Source: Macrostomum hystrix (Eukaryota; Platyhelminthes; Macrostomidae). Taken from it: a DNA stretch of 64,000 nt. The translations under genes and the position numbers were made by a program. Positions 32,808 to 41,081 of this stretch are shown one piece after another (within the stretch, counting starts at the first letter, position 1; every line of letters starts with the position of its first letter). Below the pieces are notes generated by a model, which saw nothing but the letters and a program-made list of their open reading frames with translations, searched no databases and was not told the origin of the DNA. The stretch is from assembly GCA_950097015.1 (NCBI GenBank), contig CATNEN010000008.1, positions 1,116,001 to 1,180,000 of the forward strand, in the 5' to 3' direction.

Positions 32808-35800
32808 CTAGCCGGCGGATGAGCTGGTGAACGAGCCGGGTAGACCCGCCGCCAGAACGATGGGCTGTGCAGCGCCGGCGTCGCACTCGAGCGGGACGAG
32901 GTGGGCAACGGATCGGCAGACCTCGTGGCCAGAAGCGGTGCGGATGGTGACGTACCGGATGATGCCAGCGGGATCCGGGTGCAGTTGGAGGATGCGGCAC
33001 AGCTTCCATGTCGCTCTGGGCGTCGGTTCGGCAAGGAGGCAGACCTGGCCGAGGTGGAACTCACTGGCGTGCTGGCGGTGGCGGCGCCGCTCTTGAAGAT
33101 GGACAGAACGGAGGTGATTGAGGTACTCTCGGTTCCACCGGTCCCAGAAAGCGTTGAGGATGGCGTCGCGGCGGCGATGAAGAGCTCGAAGATGGTCCGC
33201 CGCGGAGGTGCCGGCTGGCAGAAAGGTGTCGTCGTTGACTGGAAGGAGCAGGTGAGGGCCAACCCCGAGGAGATGAGCCGGAGTCAGCGGTGATGGATCT
33301 GCCGGGTCGTTGGAGACGGTTGTCAGTGGCCTGCAGTTCAGTATGGCCTCGATCTTGACGAGGAGAGTGTGCAGCTCTTCATCGGATATACGCTTGCGCC
33401 AGAGGGCAGGACGAAGGCTGGACTTGGTGAGGGCGACGAGCCGCTCGACTGCCCCTTGATGCCAGGGAGCTCGGACTGGCGCGAACTTAAACACGAGGGG
33501 TCGCGCTGCAGCCAGCGGCCGAAGGTCGGCATGAAGCTTCTTCTGGAAAGCGGTGGCGATGTGGCTCTCCACAAACTTGCCGGCGGCTTGGAAGGCGGTG
33601 GCCTGGTCGAGGTAGACAGCACATTTGGTGAGACCGCGGCGGCACCAGAAGCGCTCGAAGGCATGGAGTACAGCATCGGCGGAGTAGTCGTAGAGGGTCT
33701 CGATGTGAAGAGCTCTTGTCGTGCAGCAGGTGACGAGCAGGGCCCAGCGCTTGGTGGAGAGTCGAAGCTTGCGGTCGTAGGTGAAGTTGGGCCCGAGCTG
33801 GTCGACGAGCACGGAGGCGAAGGGACCAGCTTCAGCATCGAGTCGCTCCTTGGGTAGCTGGCCATGTCCTGGTGGTGCACGGGTTGAGCCTTTGGCGAGG
33901 CGGCACTGGATGCAGCTTGAGAGTGCTTCACGGACTGTCAGTAGGCCTTTCGGCACCCAGTATTTGTCGCGGAGCATTGCGAGGACGGTTGAGGCACCAG
34001 CGTGGCTGCTTTGACGGTGGAGGAGCAGGGCAAGCAACCGGGTCAGGCAGTGGCCAGGCGGCAGCAGGAGCGGGTACTTGGAGTCTTCGTCCATGGAAGC
34101 GTTGGCAAAGCGACTACCCAAGCGAATGAGGCCGTCACAGAGATGAAGGTCCAGCTGGGCAATGATCCTCTCGGATTTAGGTCGGCCGGACTCGAGGGCC
34201 CGGATGACAGCACCGTAGCACTCAGTCTGGGCTGATCGAATCCAAAGAAGCAAGGCCGCCTGACGCTCAGCGTGGGAAGGCGGGAAGTCCTTCGAGAATG
34301 GCCGGTGCAGCATGAGGGCCTTCAGACGGAGGAGGTAGCAGGTGACACCAAGAATGCGTTCTAGCCGGTCGGAGCGTCTGAGGCTCAGTTGGCCAGGCGT
34401 CGTGTGGGTGGTGGATCCCGCAGCGAGTAGAGTGGCGACGGATGCTGTAGCCGTCTTACTGGTCGGAACGCCGTCCAAAAGACGAGGATCAGGCATTGCA
34501 GCGGTCCAGGTAGGCCACTTGGTGAATGGCTCCTTGAGGAAGGCAGGTCCCTCGTAGTAGTTGGACTGTTGCAGTTGAGCAAAGCTGAGCGGCTTTGTGC
34601 AGTGGTCGGCAGGGTTCGCGGCCGTGGGCACGTAGCGGTAGTCACGGGTGACGTCGGAGTCGAGGATCTGCTGAACGCGACGTGACTCGTAGGCACGGAG
34701 CTTTGTCCCGTTGGCAAGCCAGTAGAGCACGATCTGGCTGTCGATAAAATGGGTGACCCCTTCGAACTTAAGGTGGTTTCGCAGAGCATCGAGAATGAAA
34801 GATGCGGCGCGGGTGGCGATGAGGGCGGCCCAGAGCTCGAGGCGTGGGACGGTGACGAGCAGGCCTTTCCTAGCTGTAGGGGCAAGGCGGGTCTTGGCAA
34901 AGACGAGGCGGCAGGTGATGTTAGAGCCGAGGTACTGCCAGATATAGATGGTGAACCCGTAGGCGCCTGGGGCACCGTCAGAGAAGACGACGAGGCGGAC
35001 CGGTTGGTCAGCATCCTGGAGAGCGAAGCGTGGGACAGTGATCTCGTCGAGGCGAAGGAGGTCGGGCAAAAGTTTGGCCCATGCCGCACGGACCTCGGGA
35101 CGGACGGCTTCATCCCAGGAGTCTGAGGCTTGGAAGCTCTGGCGATAGAGCAGGCGGGCGCCGAGGATGAGCGGAGTGGCGTAGCCAACCGGGTCGAAAG
35201 GGGTATAGACACCTCTGCAAAGAGTACGGCGGGTCAGCTCCTCGGGGCTCGGTAGGTTAGGCTTCTTGAGGGAGACGGTATCGCGAACTGTGTCCCATCT
35301 GAGTCCTAGGAGGCCAACCGGGTTGTCGGCGAGGCGGTCCTCGTCGGGGAGGTCAACGAGACAGCCGGGGATGTTGGTGGTGAACTCGCGGAGGTGGAAG
35401 CAAGCGCGATGGAAGAGCCCACGAAGGCGATGGACGAGGCGAGTCGCATCGTGTTCGGTGTCGGTGCCAACAACGAGATTGTCGACGTAAAGACCGCCTA
35501 TGACGCGCTCGAGCTCAGTGCGGTAAAGGCCGGAGTCACCGGAGCTTAGAGCATCGTGGCAGATCTTGTGGAGGACTGCTAAAAGTATCCAGGGGCTGGG
35601 AGATGCCCCCATGACAATTCGAGTGAAGCGCCAGACCTCGTAATTGCCCTGAAGGAGCGGTTTGGTGATGTCCTTTGGGAGGATGATGCGGAGGGCGTCG
35701 CGGTGTGGCTTGTGGACGCCGATCTGATAAAAGGCAACCTTTAGATCAGATGAAATGGCAAAACGGTGGGAACGGTGCACTAGAAGAACCTGGAGCATGG

Positions 35801-36869
35801 AGGTCAGAATGTTGGGTCCGGTGTCCAGGAGGTCATTAAGCGCAGTCCCAGCCAGAGAAGTCTTGGCGGAGGCGTCGACGACGGGGCGGATCTTGGTTGT
35901 GCTTGAGCTCTCCTTAAATACCGGGAAATGTGGCAGGACATGGACGACTGGGCCGGCTGGCTGGTCGGTGGTAACGAGTTCTAGGACTCCTTCGTCTTTG
36001 CGCTTCTCGAATTCTGCGTAATAGGCCTCGCGTTCGGGAAGACTGAGACGGCGGTGAGTGGCTTGAGCGCGACCGAAGGCCTGGCCGAAATTGGAAGGCA
36101 GAAGCTCTGCACCAGGCTTGAACGGCAGGTCCACGAAGATGCGACCCTCCGGGTCGCGGCTGGCGTTGGCGAGGAGGCGTCGGGAGGCGTCATCTTGCAT
36201 GCAGGGCTTTCCGGCGTCTTTGTCGATGCCCAGAGCTTCGAGATTCGACATGCTGTCGAGTAGCTGTTCGAGACGGAGTCCGTTGTCGTTGAGATAGGTG
36301 TTAGCGACTAGTGCCTGAGACGAGCCTAGGAGGCCGTTGACGCGGCTGTTCGTTGTGCCTAGGGAGCCGTTGAGGATGGCACCGAATGGTGTCAGGTAGG
36401 CCGTGAGCGTTGGGCGCAGCGCCAGAGCAGGAACCGCGGGGCCGATGAGTAGTTGGTTGACGTCGCCGCCGAGGATGAGATCAAGAGAAACGTCCCTGTC
36501 GTGAGCGGGCGGCAGGTTGCAGACGCCGTTGGGTACGCTCTTGAGGGTGTTAATGACGTCCTTTGGGAGGTTGACAGCAGGCATGTAGATTGGAGCTGCC
36601 AGCTGTTCGGAGGCGAGGGCGGTGATTGGCCAGCGGCGGCCGTCTGGAGCCTGGAGGTCAAAACTCACGAGGTCTGCTGTGACTTGACGTCTGGACTCCG
36701 CGTGGAAGGTGGAGGTGGCTAGAGTGAGCCTTTTGGCGGCCTTGAGGCCAAGCTTGCGTGTGACGGCACCGTCAATGTGCGAATATGAGCAGCCCGAGTC
36801 GAGTAGAATGTTACAATCGACCGAGCGGCCATCCTTGGGATTGATGGCTTTCGCTTGGAAGGTGGCCAT
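32808..36869 (-). CDS. BEL/Pao pol polyprotein
   Basis: A 1,353-residue open frame. The protease comes first: CNILLDSGCSYSHID near residue 22. The BEL-type reverse transcriptase follows with KIRPVVDASAKT, SDLKVAFYQIGVHK, MGASPSPWIL and the catalytic YVDNLVVG at about 460 (YVDN is typical of BEL/Pao, where Gypsy has YIDD). An RNase H-like region contains FSDGAPGAYGF and HFIDSQIVLYWLANG. The integrase has HRQSSHAGASTVLAMLRDKYW, CIQCRLAKG, LVDQLGPNF and AVYLDQATAFQ. The C-terminal BEL domain ends with LCRILQLHPDPAGIIRYVTI. The start given is the first ATG; the frame is open further upstream to the target duplication at 36925, where the Penelope-like element cut it away from gag. Confidence 0.93.
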   Translation of the reverse strand: MATFQAKAINPKDGRSVDCNILLDSGCSYSHIDGAVTRKLGLKAAKRLTLATSTFHAESRRQVTADLVSFDLQAPDGRRWPITALASEQLAAPIYMPAVNLPKDVINTLKSVPNGVCNLPPAHDRDVSLDLILGGDVNQLLIGPAVPALALRPTLTAYLTPFGAILNGSLGTTNSRVNGLLGSSQALVANTYLNDNGLRLEQLLDSMSNLEALGIDKDAGKPCMQDDASRRLLANASRDPEGRIFVDLPFKPGAELLPSNFGQAFGRAQATHRRLSLPEREAYYAEFEKRKDEGVLELVTTDQPAGPVVHVLPHFPVFKESSSTTKIRPVVDASAKTSLAGTALNDLLDTGPNILTSMLQVLLVHRSHRFAISSDLKVAFYQIGVHKPHRDALRIILPKDITKPLLQGNYEVWRFTRIVMGASPSPWILLAVLHKICHDALSSGDSGLYRTELERVIGGLYVDNLVVGTDTEHDATRLVHRLRGLFHRACFHLREFTTNIPGCLVDLPDEDRLADNPVGLLGLRWDTVRDTVSLKKPNLPSPEELTRRTLCRGVYTPFDPVGYATPLILGARLLYRQSFQASDSWDEAVRPEVRAAWAKLLPDLLRLDEITVPRFALQDADQPVRLVVFSDGAPGAYGFTIYIWQYLGSNITCRLVFAKTRLAPTARKGLLVTVPRLELWAALIATRAASFILDALRNHLKFEGVTHFIDSQIVLYWLANGTKLRAYESRRVQQILDSDVTRDYRYVPTAANPADHCTKPLSFAQLQQSNYYEGPAFLKEPFTKWPTWTAAMPDPRLLDGVPTSKTATASVATLLAAGSTTHTTPGQLSLRRSDRLERILGVTCYLLRLKALMLHRPFSKDFPPSHAERQAALLLWIRSAQTECYGAVIRALESGRPKSERIIAQLDLHLCDGLIRLGSRFANASMDEDSKYPLLLPPGHCLTRLLALLLHRQSSHAGASTVLAMLRDKYWVPKGLLTVREALSSCIQCRLAKGSTRAPPGHGQLPKERLDAEAGPFASVLVDQLGPNFTYDRKLRLSTKRWALLVTCCTTRALHIETLYDYSADAVLHAFERFWCRRGLTKCAVYLDQATAFQAAGKFVESHIATAFQKKLHADLRPLAAARPLVFKFAPVRAPWHQGAVERLVALTKSSLRPALWRKRISDEELHTLLVKIEAILNCRPLTTVSNDPADPSPLTPAHLLGVGPHLLLPVNDDTFLPAGTSAADHLRALHRRRDAILNAFWDRWNREYLNHLRSVHLQERRRHRQHASEFHLGQVCLLAEPTPRATWKLCRILQLHPDPAGIIRYVTIRTASGHEVCRSVAHLVPLECDAGAAQPIVLAAGLPGSFTSSSAG

Positions 36870-36924
36870 GATATTCGGAGTGAGGCCTCCGTCGACTGAA
36901 GCAGAGACGAGGGAGTTGGCCGTC

Positions 36925-36936
36925 TCTTTAGAGTCA
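36925..36936. repeat. Penelope target-site duplication, left
   Basis: TCTTTAGAGTCA, repeated exactly at 37810-37821; sets the ends of the insertion inside the BEL element. Confidence 0.92.
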
Positions 36937-37006
36937 CTGTGGTAGTGTAGCTCGCTTTAAAATTAGCAAAAGAGCAAACGTCAAGACAAACATTTATTAT
37001 TTAAAC

Positions 37007-37045
37007 TGCCGACGCGTTTCGTCCAAAGCGGACATCTTCAGGGCA
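37007..37045 (-). ncRNA. Hammerhead ribozyme core, minimal type I
   Basis: On the minus strand, in order: TGCC (stem I), CTGAAGA (core box), TGTCC with GGAC across a short loop (stem II), GAAA (core box), a very short stem III ending in GTC (the cleavage triplet), and GGCA, which pairs with the opening TGCC. All conserved hammerhead positions I can check are present. Small hammerheads with a one- or two-base-pair stem III are known from Penelope-like elements, where they are often active as dimers. Here it lies just after the GIY-YIG reading frame, as expected for that family. Confidence 0.78.
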
Positions 37046-37203
37046 AACGAACCATAAAAAACACAACCGAACATGTATTTAAATTAAATCGAAAAATATT
37101 GAGCGAACAAATAGAACAGAGGGAACGAAAAAGCATGCTGTAAACTTTTGAACGACCAATCAGTGAAGAGGGAGCAACCACCTCACCACCGAGTACATCG
37201 AGA

Positions 37204-37725
37204 TCAAAAAATTCTGAGTTGTTGCTCCATACCTTTACTCACAAGCTGAATGTTTAAGCTAGGGTTGTACTTCCTAATGTACGTAGCTTCCAACAGTTTT
37301 AGTTTTCTATCATTGTTACAAACATCTAACACCTTGAACAACTGCAAAGGCTCACAGTCACAACACGCCTTGCACACGAAAAGGTGGTCTTTAATGGCCG
37401 AAGACCCAAGCCAGTGCTCCCTTACCCTCTTGTGCAGATGTCGTTTCGTTTTTCCGATATAGGAAACACCCTGATCAACAGAGCAATGAAATTGATAGAC
37501 GACACCAGCCTTAAGTGGGAGAGGAACACTAAATTTGAGTCTGCTCGCGTAACGCGCAATCTTTTCAGTCCTGAACACAACTCTAATTTTGCAGTTGAGC
37601 AGTCTAAGAAACCTCTTTTCTAACTTCTTTTTAAACTCAATCGAAGCAGATCCAAGAAATGGTAAAATCATCAGCGAGACCGAAGATTCCGTCTCCGAAA
37701 CCTTCCCGTGTTGCACGCAGGACAC
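37204..37725 (-). pseudogene. Penelope-like ORF, C-terminal part with GIY-YIG endonuclease
   Basis: A 173-residue frame. The first half (LPFLGSASIEFKKKLEKRF, then VVFRTEKI) matches the linker after the reverse transcriptase of Penelope-like elements. The second half is the GIY-YIG nuclease: VVYQFHCSVDQGVSYIGKTK has the two signature strands (VYQ and YIG), followed by HKRVREHW with the conserved Arg and a His, and LEATYIRKYNPSLN with the catalytic Glu and the closing Asn. The reverse transcriptase is missing because the copy is 5'-truncated, so the apparent first Met is not a true start. The endonuclease would nick target DNA to prime reverse transcription. Confidence 0.88.
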
Positions 37726-37809
37726 TTTTTCAGAAACAAACTGGTTAACAATACGTTAACCAGTTAACATTACTTTACAATGTTTGTCTTGACGTTTGCT
37801 CTTTTGTTA

Positions 37810-37821
37810 TCTTTAGAGTCA
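37810..37821. repeat. Penelope target-site duplication, right
   Basis: TCTTTAGAGTCA, exact match to 36925-36936. Confidence 0.92.
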
Positions 37822-39275
37822 GCGTCTGCACTGGCGTTGAGATGAGCGTTAGAGCGGGGATAAGTCGAGGGGCACCCAGAACCACCGAAGTTGGCTCCAT
37901 GAAGCGTCGTGTGGTGTGGAGCATTGCACTCGCGGCAACGTCGACTGTCACGGCAGTCCTTAGTGTGATGAGCATGGAGGCAGTTGCGACATAAGTTCTT
38001 TTCCCGTATAATCTTAAGGCGAGCGTCGGGATTGCGGACCTTGTCGCAAAGGGTGGCAGCATGGTCCGAGCTTTCGCAGTAGAGGCAGGGACGGCTGGGT
38101 TTGTAGAGCCGTTGTCCAGCAGTGGGAGTGGTGGACGTTGATGAGCGGATTGGAGGGTCGGTGCGAGAAGTGAAGCTGGTACGAGGCGCAGGGCCGGTGC
38201 GATTTGTGGGACCAACTCGAGGAGTGTTCGGTACCGATGGACGGATATTGCTGGAGTTACGAGTAGGCAGCGCTCGGGAGTTATCGCTACCCAGGAGACT
38301 GGCAGAGGCGTATGGTGCGACGGGCGTGGTGATTGATGCGGCTCTAAGCGTCTTGACCTTGCAGTCGAGGTGACCTTGGAGCTGATCCATGGTCGGTATC
38401 AGAGGTTGCCCGTTGGTGGCGCGGATATTTCGGATCTCACTCTGGAGCTCGAATGGGAGGCGGCTCCATAGGGCATAGACGTAACCGTCGAGGGTACGTA
38501 CAGGTTCTCCGAGGCGAAAGAGCTGGCCAGTAGCGAGACGGAGGGCGTCGGTGAAGGCCTCCAGCTCGTCAAGGTCGGAGGCGGAGCCACAGTGGAGTGT
38601 GAAAAGGCGTTGGAAGGAGGCGTTCAGTTGCTCCTGATCGTCGGCGTAGTTGGCCTGGAGGACGCGGCATGCCTCTTTATAGGCGCCAGACTGACAGGCA
38701 TCGAGAGCACCCAGTTTTCTCAAAGCAGGGCCGGAGAGTAGACCACGAAGGGCCTCGAACTTGTCGACTTCGTGTAGGCTGGAGCGGTCGACGCGGTACA
38801 GGAATGACTGCCAGAAGCCTGGGAAAGCGGCAGGGTCCGTGCCGTCGAACGTCTGTACGTTTACGTTCTTGAGAATAGTTGAGCTGATGAGGCCAGCCCG
38901 GTCGTGTTCCGTACGTGTGGAATGAGAGACAGGCGTCGAAGCAGGATGGGCAGTATTGGAGGCGCACTGCTGCATGAACTGCTGATTTTGCTGGACGATT
39001 TGCTGCATCATCGCCTGGTTTTGTTGTTGCTGTTGCTGCTGTTGCTGCATGAAGCCCAATAATAATCCTAGCATCTGAGTCATGCAGTCTGTAGTTGCTG
39101 CGAGATTCGTAGGCGAGGCGCCCGCTGTCGATGGACCATTGGCTTCGGTTGGTGGTTGTGTCGTGGCGGAGGCAGAGGCAGCAGCAGAGATGGCAATCGG
39201 TTGGAGGCCTGTGGCTTGATCCTGTGGCTGGATCTGGTCGTCTGTTGAGTCTGTCATGGATCGCGTGTTAACCAT
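37810..39275 (-). CDS. BEL/Pao gag, cut by the Penelope insertion
   Basis: About 488 residues from the ATG at 39275 to the insertion site; the annotated frame then runs about a dozen codons into the Penelope element. The N-terminus is polar with a poly-Gln stretch (about residues 75-90). The central region, FDGTDPAAFPGFWQSF and FEALRGLLSGPALRKLGAL, is the capsid-like domain found in BEL/Pao gag. Near 400-455 come three Cys/His modules, CLYCESSDHAATLC, CRNCLHAHHTKDC and CRECNAPHHTTLH, the usual BEL arrangement. At the target duplication gag and pol are in the same phase, which suggests that the uninterrupted element had one gag-pol frame. Confidence 0.92.
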
Positions 39276-39297
39276 GTTGACGCTCTGCTACCAATTT

Positions 39298-39608
39298 TGT
39301 CGTTTTGACAATCAACTAAGTTAGTGTAGTTTGGTAGATATATAGTTTATTTGGTGGCAGTGGAAGCAAAGGTAAGGCAGACAGAAAGGAAACTTGGACA
39401 CACTTGAGGGGTGCGAAACTAATAGAACCTGTAACTGAGAGGAGGTCTTGAACATAGACATAAAAGTTGTAGACGCAAAGCAAGAGGCCACAGACATAAA
39501 TAAGGTTAGCTGCAACTAATGCGTTAAGGGAGACTGAAAGTACATGAAAACGTAAGACGAAGGCGAAGGTCCAAAAGAGGCAAAGAATTGGAGGATTATA
39601 ATCCGACA
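39298..39608 (-). repeat. BEL 5' LTR
   Basis: 311 bp; differs from 32173-32483 at about three sites (GTGTAGTTTG against GTGAATTTTG, and GACTGAAAG against GACTAAAAG). Confidence 0.94.
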
Positions 39609-40992
39609 ATGGTTTCCAAGAAACTATGGTTTCCAAGAAACTATGGTTTCCAAGAAACTATGGTTTCCAAGAAACTATGGTTTCCAAGAAACTATGGTTT
39701 CCAAGAAACTATGGTTTCCAAGAAACTGTGGTTTCCAAGAAACTGTGGTTTTTTTCAAGAAACTGTGGTTTCCAAGAAACTGTGGTTTCCAAGAAACTGT
39801 GGTTTCCAAGAAACTGTGGTTTCCAAGAAACTGTGGTTTCCAAGAAACTGTGGTTTCTAAGAGACTGTGGTTTCCAAGAAACTGTGTTTTTCCCCCAAGA
39901 AACTGTGGTTTCCAAGAAACTGTGTTTTTCCCCCAAGAAACTGTGGTTTCCAAGAAACTGTAGTTTTTTTCTAGAAACTGTGGTTTTTTTCTAGAAACTG
40001 TTGTTTTTTCAACAAAATGTGGTTTCCAAGATACAGTTTTTTTCTTCAAGAAACTATGGTCTTTTTCAAGATACTGTGGTTTCCAAGAAACTGTGGTTTC
40101 CAAGAAACTGTGGTTTCTAAGAGACTGTGGTTTCCAAGAAACTGTGGTTTCTAAGAAACTGTGTTTTTTCTCCAAGAAACTATGGTTTCCAAGAAACTGT
40201 AGTTTTTTTCTAGAAACTGTGGCTTTTTTCTAGAAACTGTGGTTTTTTTCAAGAAACTGTGGTTTCCAAGAAACTGTTTTTTTCTTCAAGAAACTGTGGC
40301 TTTTTTCAAGATACTGTGGTTTCCAAGAAACTGTGGTTTTTCAAGAAACTGTGGTTTCCAAGAAACTGTGGTTTCCAAGAAACTGTGGTTTCCAAGAAAC
40401 TGTGGTTTCTAAGAGACTGTGGTTTCCAAGAAACTGTGTTTTTTCCCCAAGAAACTGTGTTTTCCAAGAAACTGTAGTTTTTTTCTAGAAACTGTGGTTG
40501 TTTTCTAAAAACTGTGGTTTTTTTCTAAAAACTGTGGTTTTTTTCTAGAAACTGTGGTTTTTTTCAAGAAACTGTGGTTTCCAAGAAACAGTTTTTCTCT
40601 TCAAGAAACTGTGGTTTCCAAGAAACTGTGTTTTTCCCCCAAGAAACTGTGGTTTCCAAGAAACTGTAGTTTTTTTCTAGAAACTGTGGTTTTTTTCTAG
40701 AAACTGGTTTTTTTTCAAGAAACTGTGGTTTCCAAGAAACAGTTTTTTTTCTTCAAGAAACTGTGGCTTTTTTCAAACTATGGTTTCCAAGAAACTGTGG
40801 TTTCCAAGAAACTGTGGTTTCCAAGAAACTATGGTTTCCAAGAAACTGTGGTTTCCAAGAAACTGTGGTTTCCAAGAAACTGTGGTTTCCAAGAAACTGT
40901 GGTTTCCAAGAAACTGTGGTTTCCAAGAAACTGTGGTTTCCAAGAAATTGTGGTATCCAAGAAATTGTGGTTTCCAAGAAACTCATGTTTTT
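39609..40992. repeat. 17-bp array TTTCCAAGAAACTATGG and T-run derivatives
   Basis: Starts with perfect units, changes to AAACTGTGG units, then to variants in which the TTTCC is replaced by TTTTTTTCTAG or TTTTTCCCCC, with two or three larger blocks repeated (about 39860-40010, 40110-40280, 40410-40580, 40610-40770), and ends with regular units again. The same array follows the duplicated exon in copy B (47535-47735). Confidence 0.95.
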
Positions 40993-41081
40993 TTATGTAA
41001 GACAAATTTTTTATTTTTACGTAATAAAAAAAATAGGTACGTAATAATATATATATATATTTACGTTAGTCACAGGGGGTG

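Larger units (their letters stand above)
36937..37809 (-). mobile_element. 5'-truncated Penelope-like element nested in BEL
   Basis: 873 bp bordered by a perfect 12-bp target duplication. On the minus strand it carries the end of a Penelope-type ORF with a GIY-YIG endonuclease, then a 3' UTR containing a hammerhead ribozyme core. The sequence GAGCAAACGTCAAGACAAAC near the 3' end (about 36972) is repeated in inverted orientation near the 5' end (about 37782-37801), giving terminal inverted repeats of about 26 bp. A perfect hairpin arm pair (CTGGTTAAC / GTTAACCAG) lies at about 37741-37763. It separates gag from pol of the host BEL element and is therefore the younger insertion. Confidence 0.9.
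32173..39608 (-). mobile_element. BEL/Pao LTR retrotransposon, minus strand
   Basis: A 7,436-bp span with 311-bp LTRs (32173-32483, 39298-39608) that differ at about three positions by eye. It is flanked by the 5-bp target duplication ATGGT (32168-32172, 39609-39613) and lies within the 17-bp array. A primer-binding site TGGTAGCAGAGCG (39293 down to 39281) follows the 5' LTR, then gag and pol with protease, RT, RNase H, integrase and the BEL-type C-terminal domain. An 873-bp Penelope-like element has inserted between gag and pol, so the element itself is about 6.55 kb. No other break was seen in gag or pol. Confidence 0.95.
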
